Below are positions 1 through 7,925 of a stretch of 28,228 nucleotides of DNA, in pieces; the first letter of the stretch is position 1; each line of letters begins with the position of its first letter. Under the pieces are notes generated by a model that worked only from the letters and a program-made list of their open reading frames with translations, searched no databases and was not told the origin of the DNA. Location: NCBI GenBank assembly GCA_964498605.1, contig CAZCHK010000028.1:1-28228 (forward strand), given 5' to 3'. This DNA is from JBGQAS01 sp964498605. GTDB taxonomy: Bacteria > Chloroflexota > Anaerolineae > Anaerolineales > Anaerolineaceae. A program made the translations under genes and the position numbers.

Positions 1-1
1 G

Positions 2-757
2 TACTGGGATTATTCGCGTCTTCTGCCCATACCGGAGGACGGCAGCCTGCAGGTGGTCGTCGCCCACCCGGACGGCACCTCCGAGGAGCTGACGCTGATC
101 TATGATCCGGCGCTGGCAGGTCCCGCGGATACGACTGCAGTTGTGTCTGTCAAGCGGCTTTCCGAAAGCGTCGGTTATATTCGCATCACGAGCTTTTCCA
201 ACCGCAATGGAGAGAACCTGGTGGCTGATTTTGACCGCGCTCTCGCCACGTTGATGGACGCCCCGGGCCTGATTCTCGATCTGCGCGGCAACGGCGGGGG
301 TGATTCGCGACTATCTGATGCCGTCGCCAGCCGACTGGTCACACAAATATTCACCTACGGTGTCGATGATTATCGCGCCAGGCTGCCCATGCGCGCCTTC
401 CGCAGCAGCATGACGATGCGCATCACACCCCGCGAGCCGGTCTATGCGGGCAGGATCGTTATTTTGGTCGACACGGGAACGCTCAGTTCGAGCGAATGGC
501 TGCTAGCCGCGCTGGTCGATTCGGGGCGGGCTGTCACGGTTGGCCGGCAGACGGGCGGGGGAAGCGGCAATCCGATACTGTTCCAAATGCCCGATGGTCT
601 GGTGAAATTTTCCACGGGGAAATTCGTCCGCTCCAACGGACTGCTCATCGAAGGGGTCGGGTTCATTCCGGATTACCCCGTTGCGTGGAGGATCAGCGAT
701 GTCTTGACCGGGGTAGACCCCGACATTGAGACGGCCATGGTCATACTTTCTCATTAA
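2..757 (+). CDS. S41-family peptidase, 3' part (5' end outside window)
   Basis: The frame is open from the first bases of the window, so this is the C-terminal 251 residues of a longer gene. The first ~40 residues read like the end of a PDZ domain, followed by the S41 catalytic core. Visible core features are LILDLRGNGGG and the nucleophile segment GTLSSSEWLLAAL (catalytic Ser). The next conserved stretch is VGRQTGGGSGNP. The Lys found at this point in CtpA-type enzymes (TFGK) is absent, which fits the tricorn-like or S41B style better than classical CtpA. Such proteins are usually exported and cleave proteins near their C-termini; any signal peptide would lie upstream of the window. The gene ends 55 bp before metG, which seems to have its own promoter. 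The family call is confident; the substrate is unknown. Confidence 0.85.
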   Translation, partial: YWDYSRLLPIPEDGSLQVVVAHPDGTSEELTLIYDPALAGPADTTAVVSVKRLSESVGYIRITSFSNRNGENLVADFDRALATLMDAPGLILDLRGNGGGDSRLSDAVASRLVTQIFTYGVDDYRARLPMRAFRSSMTMRITPREPVYAGRIVILVDTGTLSSSEWLLAALVDSGRAVTVGRQTGGGSGNPILFQMPDGLVKFSTGKFVRSNGLLIEGVGFIPDYPVAWRISDVLTGVDPDIETAMVILSH

Positions 758-776
758 GAGGTTGATGATCACACCG

Positions 777-785
777 TGATAAAAT
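777..785 (+). promoter_or_regulatory. Probable extended -10 promoter of metG
   Basis: TGA-TAAAAT lies in the 55-bp gap between the S41 gene and metG. It matches an extended -10 element (TGn plus hexamer), with no good -35. A start site near 792 would leave a leader of about 20 nt. GAGGTG at about 804-809 serves as the metG ribosome binding site. Confidence 0.4.
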
Positions 786-812
786 TCGTCCAATCCTGAT
801 TCGAGGTGTCTG

Positions 813-2603
813 ATGACTCACCCTGTGCTTATCTGTGTCGCTTGGCCGTACGCCAATGCTGAGATCCACGTCGGGAACCTGACCGGTTCCTACCTGCCCG
901 CGGACATCTACGCGCGTTACAACCGCTTGCGGAAGCGGCAGGTGCTGATGGTTTCCGGCTCCGATTCACACGGAACGCCCATCACGGTGCGAGCGGACAC
1001 GGAAAACAAGACGCCGCTGCAGGTATACCAGGAATACCACAAGGGTTTCCTGGACCTTTTCCAGAAGCTCGGGATCACCTACGATATCTTCACCAGCACG
1101 CACACCGAAAATCACACCAAGGTATCGCAGGCGATGTTCAAGGCTTTGAAAAGAAATGGTTTTCTGTACCCGGAGAAGCAAATGCAGTGGTACTCACCAG
1201 CGCAGAAGAAATTCCTGCCTGACCGCTACGTTGAAGGCACCTGTTACATCTGTGGGTACGATGGCGCTCGCAGCGACCAGTGCGATAAGTGCGGAAATCT
1301 GCTCGAACCGGCTCAACTGATCAACCCGCGCTCCAAGATCGATGGCTCCGTGCCGGAGCAGCGGGAGACCGAGCATTACTTCCTTGATCTTGGAAAGCTG
1401 CAGGAGGATATCGTCGACTTCCTCAAAAACCGCGAATCCTACTGGCGCCCCAACGTGCTGCGCCAATCTCTTGGGCAGGTGCTGAAGGAAGGTTTACGCG
1501 GTCGCCCCATTACCAGGGACCTCGACTGGGGCATCCCGGTTCCGTTGCAAGGATGGGAGAGCAAACGTCTGTATGTGTGGTTCGAGGCAGTCATCGGCTA
1601 CCTGTCTGCGACACTGGAGTGGAGCAGGCTCAAAGACCAGCCGGAAGCATGGCGCGCATGGTGGCAGGATCCCCAATCACGCGTGGTATATTTTATTGGA
1701 AAAGACAACATTCCTTTCCACGCCATCATCTGGCCGGGAGAGCTGATCGGCGCGGGCGCTGCTTTTGACGAGGAAATGGGCCATGAAAAGAAGGGGAAAC
1801 TGGTTCTGCCCTACGATGTTCCCGCCAACGAGTTCATGAACCTTGAGGGGCAGAAAATATCCGGCAGCCGCAACTGGGCTGTGTACGGGAGGGATTTTCT
1901 CACCCGCTACGATCCCGACGCGCTGCGCTACTACCTGACGGTGACCATGCCGGAAAGCAAGGATACCGATTGGGACTGGGAGGATTTTTACCACCGCAAC
2001 AACGATGAACTGGTTGCGACATGGGGCAACCTGGCCAACAGGGTCCTCTCATTCACGTACAAGAACTGGGAGGGACAGGTCCCGGAACCGGGTGAACTGA
2101 ACGACCTGGATCAGGAGCTGCTTGACAGGGTCGAAGGCGCATTCGACAGCATCGCGGCTGAGTATGAAGCGGTGCATCTGCGAGGTGCACTGAACGAGAC
2201 GCTTGCCCTGGCGGGGGAAGTCAATAAATACCTGGACACAACCGCTCCCTGGCTGACGATCAAAACGGACCCCCGGGCTGCCGCAAGGGCTTGTTATGTC
2301 GCCCTGCGCGCCATTGATTCGCTGAAGATTCTGTTCGCCCCGGTGCTGCCCTTCACGAGCGAAGCACTGCACGCGATCTTTGACTATCCTGACACGCTGT
2401 TTGGAACGCAGTCGGTCAGCACGCAGCGTGACGCGCTGGGGGAGCACGTTGTGCTGAGCTACGAACCGGGTCGCGGCATGGGTGAGTGGAAGCCCTCACA
2501 ATTACATGCTGGAAGCAGGCTGAATCAACCCCAACCACTGTATAAAAAGCTGGACATCAGCATCATCGAGCAGGAGCGCGCCCGACTGCACGCAGCGGAA
2601 TAA
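813..2603 (+). CDS. metG: Methionine--tRNA ligase
   Basis: A class I aminoacyl-tRNA synthetase that charges tRNA-Met in the cytoplasm. The HIGH-type signature is HVGN at residues 19-22. The KMSKS-type loop is QKISGSR at about 347-353. A zinc knuckle of the form CxxC-x9-CxxC (CYICG...CDKCG) sits near residues 144-162 in the connective peptide. The anticodon-binding alpha-helical region follows (WGNLANRVLSF, then NKYLDTTAPW). At 596 residues the protein ends soon after this region, so the C-terminal EMAPII-like tRNA-binding domain of longer MetRS enzymes is absent. The ATG start at 813 is preceded by GAGGTG. The gene is convergent with pncC, which ends 37 bp away. Confidence 0.97.
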   Translation: MTHPVLICVAWPYANAEIHVGNLTGSYLPADIYARYNRLRKRQVLMVSGSDSHGTPITVRADTENKTPLQVYQEYHKGFLDLFQKLGITYDIFTSTHTENHTKVSQAMFKALKRNGFLYPEKQMQWYSPAQKKFLPDRYVEGTCYICGYDGARSDQCDKCGNLLEPAQLINPRSKIDGSVPEQRETEHYFLDLGKLQEDIVDFLKNRESYWRPNVLRQSLGQVLKEGLRGRPITRDLDWGIPVPLQGWESKRLYVWFEAVIGYLSATLEWSRLKDQPEAWRAWWQDPQSRVVYFIGKDNIPFHAIIWPGELIGAGAAFDEEMGHEKKGKLVLPYDVPANEFMNLEGQKISGSRNWAVYGRDFLTRYDPDALRYYLTVTMPESKDTDWDWEDFYHRNNDELVATWGNLANRVLSFTYKNWEGQVPEPGELNDLDQELLDRVEGAFDSIAAEYEAVHLRGALNETLALAGEVNKYLDTTAPWLTIKTDPRAAARACYVALRAIDSLKILFAPVLPFTSEALHAIFDYPDTLFGTQSVSTQRDALGEHVVLSYEPGRGMGEWKPSQLHAGSRLNQPQPLYKKLDISIIEQERARLHAAE

Positions 2604-2604
2604 T

Positions 2605-2640
2605 CTGCGTCAACCCCAGATCAGCATATCGCAGGGGGTT
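2605..2640. terminator. Possible bidirectional hairpin between convergent metG and pncC
   Basis: AACCCC (2612-2617) can pair with GGGGTT (2635-2640) across a 17-nt loop. The alternative stem CTGCG (2605-2609) with CGCAG (2630-2634) interleaves with it. There is no strong U tract on either side, so terminator function is only suggested by the position between two convergent stop codons. Confidence 0.3.
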
Positions 2641-3161
2641 TATGGCTCGAAATCATCCGGCGGTAGTTGCCCCTTGAGAAACAGTATTACCAGCAATAAG
2701 GCCTGCTCAGCCGTGTAGGCCTTGTTTTCAATTCGATTGCCGTTCCACAGGAACTTCCAGGCAAAATCCTTTTTGGGAGTGCTCATGCCGATCCACACGG
2801 TACCGACAGGTTTGTCGGGCGTGGCGCCGCCCGGCCCGGCGATGCCGCTGACGGAGATGCCGATGAGATGATCCAGCGGGAATGCGCCAGCCAGCGCCTG
2901 ACGCGCCCCGAGTGCCATTTCCAGCACGGTTTGGCGGCTGACCGCGCCGTGCGCCATCAGCGTTTCGTGTTTCACGCCCAGTAATTTTTCCTTGGCTTCG
3001 TAGGCGTACGCAGTGATGCTGCCGAGGTAATAATCCGAGGATCCCGGAACGTTTGTGATGCGGTGACCGATCAGTCCACCCGTGCAGGATTCTGAGATGA
3101 CCAGCTTCATCTTATTCTTGCGTAATAGATCCCCAACACAAATCTCCAGCGCTTCAACCAA
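2640..3161 (-). CDS. pncC: CinA C-terminal-type nicotinamide-nucleotide amidase
   Basis: A stand-alone CinA C-terminal domain protein. The family (PncC) deamidates nicotinamide mononucleotide to nicotinate mononucleotide in NAD recycling. The active-site signature SESCTGG is near residues 23-29, followed by GSSDYYLGSITAYAYEAKEKLLGV and SGIAGPGGATPDKPVGTVWIG, both typical of the family. I chose a TTG start at 3161 because AGAGG (3172-3168) lies six bases upstream. Another TTG at 3176 would add five residues but overlaps that binding site. The resulting 173 residues fit the domain; the N-terminal MoaB-like half of full CinA is absent. nadE, also in NAD metabolism, lies about 7.5 kb away. Confidence 0.9.
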   Translation of the reverse strand: MVEALEICVGDLLRKNKMKLVISESCTGGLIGHRITNVPGSSDYYLGSITAYAYEAKEKLLGVKHETLMAHGAVSRQTVLEMALGARQALAGAFPLDHLIGISVSGIAGPGGATPDKPVGTVWIGMSTPKKDFAWKFLWNGNRIENKAYTAEQALLLVILFLKGQLPPDDFEP

Positions 3162-3187
3162 ATCACACCTCTGCAATTTTCTTCATA

Positions 3188-3193
3188 ATTATA
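3188..3193 (-). promoter_or_regulatory. Possible -10 box of pncC
   Basis: TATAAT on the minus strand ends 27 nt before the TTG start at 3161. No good -35 is seen at 16-18 bp. It is divergent from the stronger promoter at 3227-3255. Confidence 0.3.
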
Positions 3194-3226
3194 CTCTTTG
3201 CGCTGTGAATCACCTTTTCGGTCAGC

Positions 3227-3255
3227 TTGACCCTGATTTTTGGCTGTGATATGAT
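3227..3255 (+). promoter_or_regulatory. Sigma-70-type promoter of the LysM-M23 gene
   Basis: TTGACC (3227-3232), a 17-bp spacer and TATGAT (3250-3255). TGA directly before the -10 also makes it an extended -10. The expected start near 3262 gives a short leader before AGGAG and the ATG at 3281. Confidence 0.7.
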
Positions 3256-3280
3256 GCTTTTCCACACAGGAGCTTGAAGA

Positions 3281-4486
3281 ATGGTTAAAAAAAGCACGCA
3301 GCCTTCACCGGATGCGCAAGAAGAAAGAACTGAAAAAAAACAGGAGATCAGCCGCGACCTGCAAGAAAAGGCCAAAGGCTGGCCAGCACTGTGGAACAGG
3401 ATCCAGCAGAAGGGTTTTGCTTCCATGGTGATCTGGATCGTGACAGGGTCCGTGACGTTGCTGCTGGTGACCATTGTGATCTGGGTGATGGGATCTTTTT
3501 ATATCAAAGGTGAGCGTGTGTCTTTTGAAGAACCCACTCCCGCAGCCGAAGCGACGGCCACGCTCCCGGCGCAGATCCCCGCCTACGGAGGCGCTTTCGA
3601 ATCTCTCCCGGGGATCGGCCGGGAGGCGGTACTTGACACGTTCATACCGGACCGACCCCGCTTCCAGGTGGTGCAATACATTGTGCAACAGGGTGATACC
3701 GTGTTCGGCATCGCCGAGCGATTCAATCTGAGCCCTTCCACGATCTTCTGGGGAAATTTCAACGTCCTTTTTGATGATCCTCACAGCTTGAGCCCCGGGC
3801 AGGTGCTGACGATCCTGCCGGAGAACGGAACCTACTACGAGTGGAACGCCGGGGATGGACTGAACGGCGTGGCGGAATTTTATAGCGTGGACGTGGAGAC
3901 GATCATCAACTGGCCTGGCAACAACCTGACCGCGGAGGAACTGGGCGACCTCTCCAATCCATCCATTCCGCCGGGAACATGGCTGTTCATCCCCGGAGGA
4001 ACCAGGGAATTGATCTCATGGACAGGCGCACGCATCACACGGGATGAGCCCACCGCGGCGAAGGTCTTCGGAGAAGGATACTGCGGAACGGTCACGGATG
4101 GCTTCGTGGGCACAGGCAGCTTCATCTGGCCTACTGTGCAGCATTATCTCTCCGGCTATGACTGGAGCCCGGAAACGAACCACTACGCTATCGATATCGG
4201 CGGCTCGATCGGGCAGCCGCTGTACGCCATGGACAACGGGGTGATCGTCTACGCGGGGTGGAACGACCGCGGGTACGGAAACATGGTGGTCATCGATCAT
4301 GTCAACTGGCAAACGCTGTACGCGCACATGAACGCCATCTATGTCACCTGCGGCGCGAGTGTCGCCCAGGGAGACATCATCGGTGAATTGGGTACAACGG
4401 GAAGGTCTTCCGGGCCGCACCTGCATCTGGAAATGTGGTACCAATCCACCCGTGTCAATCCATGGGATTATCTGCCGTCCCCCTAA
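3281..4486 (+). CDS. Membrane-anchored LysM / M23 metallopeptidase
   Basis: A 401-residue predicted cell-wall hydrolase. Order of parts: a charged N-terminal cytoplasmic tail (1-45); one TM helix (~46-75); an acidic/proline linker; a LysM domain (~133-178, starting YIVQQGDTVFGIAERF); a second LysM-like unit (~185-233, with the IINWPGNNL turn); and a C-terminal M23 (lysostaphin-like) peptidase domain. The zinc and catalytic residues of M23 are present: HYAID (~301-305), LYAHM and HLHLE (~379-383). The enzyme should therefore be able to cut peptidoglycan cross-bridges outside the membrane. AGGAG precedes the ATG by eight bases, and a good promoter lies just upstream. It is a paralogue of the minus-strand gene at 7926-9191, with the same domain order. 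Confidence 0.92.
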   Translation: MVKKSTQPSPDAQEERTEKKQEISRDLQEKAKGWPALWNRIQQKGFASMVIWIVTGSVTLLLVTIVIWVMGSFYIKGERVSFEEPTPAAEATATLPAQIPAYGGAFESLPGIGREAVLDTFIPDRPRFQVVQYIVQQGDTVFGIAERFNLSPSTIFWGNFNVLFDDPHSLSPGQVLTILPENGTYYEWNAGDGLNGVAEFYSVDVETIINWPGNNLTAEELGDLSNPSIPPGTWLFIPGGTRELISWTGARITRDEPTAAKVFGEGYCGTVTDGFVGTGSFIWPTVQHYLSGYDWSPETNHYAIDIGGSIGQPLYAMDNGVIVYAGWNDRGYGNMVVIDHVNWQTLYAHMNAIYVTCGASVAQGDIIGELGTTGRSSGPHLHLEMWYQSTRVNPWDYLPSP

Positions 4487-4499
4487 AAGACCTGTCTAC

Positions 4500-4530
4500 C
4501 TGACCGTTCTGTCACAGGGCATTGTATAAT
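4500..4530 (+). promoter_or_regulatory. Possible promoter of the Memo-priA pair
   Basis: A perfect TATAAT at 4525-4530 is preceded by CTGACC (4500-4505) at a long spacing of 19 bp. It lies about 20 bp upstream of the Memo-like start, in the short gap after the M23 gene. Confidence 0.45.
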
Positions 4531-4550
4531 GAAATCACCCGGAGGTGATC

Positions 4551-5390
4551 ATGACGCCCTTGCCAGAGGTTCGACCATCCCCCATCGCAGGCACATGGTA
4601 CAACGCATACGCTGATAAATTACGCGCTTCTATCCACGCCTACCTGAATCAGGGCAAGAGACCAGAGATCCAGGGAGAAGTCGTGGGGTTGATCGTCCCG
4701 CATGCCGGCCACATCTATTCCGGCAAGACGGCCGGTCAGGCCTATCAAATGGTATTGGGGATGAGCTTTGAACTGGTGACCATTCTGTCGCCGCTGCACC
4801 AGTACCATTTTTCGACACTGTCCACAAGCGCGCACGCGGCCTACGAAACACCGCTGGGCACTGTCAAGGTGGATCACCAGGCCATCGACCTGATCAGCGA
4901 GGTGCTGAAGATCAGCTCTCAGGAGGTCGTTCCGATCGCGTTTGACCAGGAGCATTCCATTGAGATCCAACTGCCTTTTCTGCAGTGCGCGCTGAAGGAG
5001 CGGTTTTTGCTGCTGCCGATCATGGTGCGCACAAATGACGCAGTGGTCCTGCAGGCGCTGGGTGAAGCGATCGGTGATGCCATGCAGGGCAGGCGCGGGC
5101 TGGTGGTTGCCAGCACCGACCTTTCGCATTTTCACACGCTGGATCAGGCGAAAGAGCTTGATACGGCCCTTTTAAGGCAGATCGAGCACTTCTCTCCCCA
5201 AGGCGTGCTTGAGGCCGAACGGACCGGTTGCGGGGAAGCCTGCGGTGCCGGGGCGGTGGCGGCCTGTTTATGGGCAGCCCAGGCAATGGGGGCCAGTTCA
5301 GTGAAACTGCTGCACTACTCAACCTCCGCGGATCAGACCGGGGATACCTCCTCGGTGGTTGGATATGGCGCGGGGGTGATCCTGAAATAA
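4551..5390 (+). CDS. Memo-like protein (AmmeMemoRadiSam system protein B)
   Basis: A 279-residue Memo-family protein with the fold of LigB-type class III extradiol dioxygenases. Conserved features are RPSPIAGTWYN at the N-terminus, VPHAGHIYSGKTAG with its His, SPLHQYHF, the acidic EHSIEIQLPFLQ stretch, ASTDLSHFH, and CGEACGAGAV near the end. In many bacteria this gene sits with an AMMECR1-like protein and a radical SAM protein. Neither partner is here, and the reaction is not established. The ATG at 4551 is preceded by GGAGGTGATC, a near-perfect anti-16S match; a GTG at 4545 lies inside that site and is unlikely to be the start. priA starts 20 bp downstream, so the two probably share a transcript. 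Confidence 0.88.
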   Translation: MTPLPEVRPSPIAGTWYNAYADKLRASIHAYLNQGKRPEIQGEVVGLIVPHAGHIYSGKTAGQAYQMVLGMSFELVTILSPLHQYHFSTLSTSAHAAYETPLGTVKVDHQAIDLISEVLKISSQEVVPIAFDQEHSIEIQLPFLQCALKERFLLLPIMVRTNDAVVLQALGEAIGDAMQGRRGLVVASTDLSHFHTLDQAKELDTALLRQIEHFSPQGVLEAERTGCGEACGAGAVAACLWAAQAMGASSVKLLHYSTSADQTGDTSSVVGYGAGVILK

Positions 5391-5410
5391 AAACAACACC
5401 ATCTGGAGTA

Positions 5411-7918
5411 ATGAAACGTTACGCGTGCGTTGCCGTGAATGTGCCCCGGGTCAGCGGATTGTTCGATTATGCTGTACCCGAGTTCCTGGCCGGAAACGTC
5501 CAGCCGGGCTCCCTGGTGGTGGTCCCGTTTGGTAGGCAAACTGTCCAGGGCGTGGTCGTGCGCGGGATGGACGAAACGGATATCCTGGAAGTCAAGAATA
5601 TCCTGGCACTGGTGGATGAAAGACCTGTGATGAACACCTGGCAGATCGAACTGGCGCAGCGGCTGGCATCCGGCAGCCTGCAGCCGCTGCAGACCTGCCT
5701 GGACCTCTTCCTGCCGCCGGGTTTGTTCCAGCAGGCTGACACGCTCTACCACCTGACCTTCCAGAATACGACCAATTTCTCCAAACCACACTCGCTCAAG
5801 GAGCGCATTGTATCCGTTCTTGAGAAGCGCGGAGACTTGCGAGGCAGGCAGCTGGAGCACACCTTTGCCCATGTCGACTGGAAAGCCAGCATGCAGGCGC
5901 TAATCCGGGAGGGCGTGGTGATTTCCAGGCCGGTGCTGCCGCCGCCGACCGTCCACCCGAAAACGATTCGCACAGCACGATTATCCATGGCCATCGAACA
6001 AGCGCGCGTGAAATTGACCGACCTGACCAGGACAGGCGCGGTGCTGGAAAGAAGGCTCAGGGCGATCGAATTCCTCCACGCGGAGGCAGTGGATGTCAAT
6101 GTGGCGTGGGTCTACGCGAATTCCGGGTGCGATCTTCAGGACCTCAAGCGGATGGCGGAGGAGGAGCTGGTCATCCTGGGGGAGAGGGAAGTCATCCGGG
6201 ACCCGCTCGGAAGCTTGCCCTTCGACCCATCCATCCCGCCGGAGCTCACGGAGGATCAGTCGGAAGCCTGGAAGTCCATCCGCAAGGCGCTGAACGCGTC
6301 GGCGAATGGGATCAGCCCCAGGCCTCACATTCTGCACGGCGTGACCGGTTCCGGAAAGACCGAGATCTATCTGCGCGCGGTGGCGGAGGTGATTGAAAGT
6401 GGACGACAGGCGATCGTACTTGTTCCCGAGATCGCCCTGACGCCCCAGACCGTGCGCCGTTTCGCGGGGCGCTTTCCCGGCCAGGTCGGCTTGATCCACT
6501 CGCGTTTGTCGGTGGGAGAACGCTATGACACGTGGCGGCGTATACGGGATGGACAGATTGCCGTGGTGGTTGGTCCACGCAGCGCGCTGTTCAGCCCGGT
6601 GCCCGACCCGGGTCTGATCGTGCTGGATGAATGCCACGACGGGTCATACTTCCAGGAGGACATGCTGCCGCCTTACTCCACTGCAGACCTGGCGCGCCAA
6701 GCAGCGGAACTGACCCACAGCCTGGTGTTATACGGATCGGCCAGCCCCAGTGTGGAAATGCTGCACCAGGCAAACCAAGAAGGCTGGGAACGGCTTGAAC
6801 TGCCCCTGCGTATTCTGGCGCATAAAAACGTGCTGGAAAACCTGAAGACTATCTCTGAACGCGGCGAAGACGGCGCGGACAGGGTTTCGCTCCCTCTGCC
6901 GAATGTCAAGGTCGTGGACATGCGGGAAGAATTAAAAAACAACAATCGCTCCATTCTCAGCGTGGAGCTGCAGGACGCGCTGAAAGAGGTTGTCAGGAAA
7001 AAGCAGCAGGCCATCCTGTTCCTGAACCGCCGCGGCAGCAGCACCTATGTTTTCTGCCGGGCTTGTGGATTCGTGCTGGAATGCCCGCGCTGCGGCATCC
7101 CGTTGACCTGGCACGAAGGTGCCGGAGCGTTGCGCTGCCACCAGTGCACGTACGTTCGAAAGATGCCCGCCAGGTGCCCGGCGTGTGAAAGCGATCAGAT
7201 CAGGCAGTACGGCACCGGCACGGAAAGGGTGGAAAAAGTTGTCAATGAGCTTCTCCCCTACGCCACCACGCTGCGCTGGGATGCAGAATCCACCCGCGGC
7301 AAGGGAACGCACGAGATCATCCTTTCCCACTTCATCAACCACCGCGCGGATATCCTGATCGGCACGCAGATGCTGGCCAAAGGGCTGGATTTGCCACTGG
7401 TGACGCTGGTCGGGGTGATTCTGGCGGACGTGGGATTGTTCTTACCTGATTTCAGGGCGGCAGAGCGCACTTTTCAGGTGCTGATGCAGGTCAGCGGCCG
7501 GGCGGGGCGCAGCGCGCTGGGCGGCAGGGTCATACTTCAAACATTCCACCCGGAGCATTACGCCATTGGCGCCGCCGTGAGGCATGACTATGCCGGCTTT
7601 TTCAGGGAAGAGATTGAGAAGCGCAAGGCGATGGTCTATCCACCCTTCACGCGCATGGTCAAAATGGAGATCCGTTCCAGCGATCAGGTGGCATTGAAGC
7701 AGATAGCGGAAGCGATGCGCGTGGAACTGCAAAACCGCATTGAAGGTGAAGATATCAGGGAAGTTTCCTTGATCGGTCCCGCACCGTGCTTCTACGCGAA
7801 GCGTGCCGGGCTGTACCGCTGGCAGATCATCCTGCGCGGCAGGGATCCACTGCGCTTGCTGCGCGGGGTAACACTCGGGGAATGGCGGGTCATCCCTGAC
7901 CCGCAGGATCTTTTATGA
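5411..7918 (+). CDS. priA: Primosomal replication-restart helicase PriA
   Basis: A 3'-to-5' superfamily 2 helicase that reloads the replisome at stalled forks. The N-terminal DNA-binding region begins MKRYACVAVNVPRVSGLFDYAVP. Walker A is GVTGSGKTE (~310-318). The DEXH box is DECHDGSYFQ (~405-414), where most PriA proteins have DEEHDSSYKQ. The zinc module comprises CRACG, CPRCG, CHQC and CPAC (~549-595), then GTGTERVEK, IGTQMLAKGLDLP and QVSGRAGRS (motif VI). The 835-residue length is near normal. The ATG at 5411 follows GGAG; longer in-frame starts reach back into the Memo-like gene and are not credible. The gene is convergent with the minus-strand M23 gene, only 7 bp away, with no visible terminator. 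Confidence 0.97.
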   Translation: MKRYACVAVNVPRVSGLFDYAVPEFLAGNVQPGSLVVVPFGRQTVQGVVVRGMDETDILEVKNILALVDERPVMNTWQIELAQRLASGSLQPLQTCLDLFLPPGLFQQADTLYHLTFQNTTNFSKPHSLKERIVSVLEKRGDLRGRQLEHTFAHVDWKASMQALIREGVVISRPVLPPPTVHPKTIRTARLSMAIEQARVKLTDLTRTGAVLERRLRAIEFLHAEAVDVNVAWVYANSGCDLQDLKRMAEEELVILGEREVIRDPLGSLPFDPSIPPELTEDQSEAWKSIRKALNASANGISPRPHILHGVTGSGKTEIYLRAVAEVIESGRQAIVLVPEIALTPQTVRRFAGRFPGQVGLIHSRLSVGERYDTWRRIRDGQIAVVVGPRSALFSPVPDPGLIVLDECHDGSYFQEDMLPPYSTADLARQAAELTHSLVLYGSASPSVEMLHQANQEGWERLELPLRILAHKNVLENLKTISERGEDGADRVSLPLPNVKVVDMREELKNNNRSILSVELQDALKEVVRKKQQAILFLNRRGSSTYVFCRACGFVLECPRCGIPLTWHEGAGALRCHQCTYVRKMPARCPACESDQIRQYGTGTERVEKVVNELLPYATTLRWDAESTRGKGTHEIILSHFINHRADILIGTQMLAKGLDLPLVTLVGVILADVGLFLPDFRAAERTFQVLMQVSGRAGRSALGGRVILQTFHPEHYAIGAAVRHDYAGFFREEIEKRKAMVYPPFTRMVKMEIRSSDQVALKQIAEAMRVELQNRIEGEDIREVSLIGPAPCFYAKRAGLYRWQIILRGRDPLRLLRGVTLGEWRVIPDPQDLL

Positions 7919-7925
7919 GAACGCG

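Noticed and set aside
2605..2640. H-type pseudoknot downstream of metG
   Set aside because: The two interleaved stems leave no bases for the third loop, so the geometry is poor. A simple alternative hairpin is more likely.
5228..5410. Longer start for priA
   Set aside because: It would overlap the Memo-like gene by more than 160 bp and add a Gly-rich sequence unlike PriA. The ATG at 5411 has GGAG just upstream and begins with family sequence.
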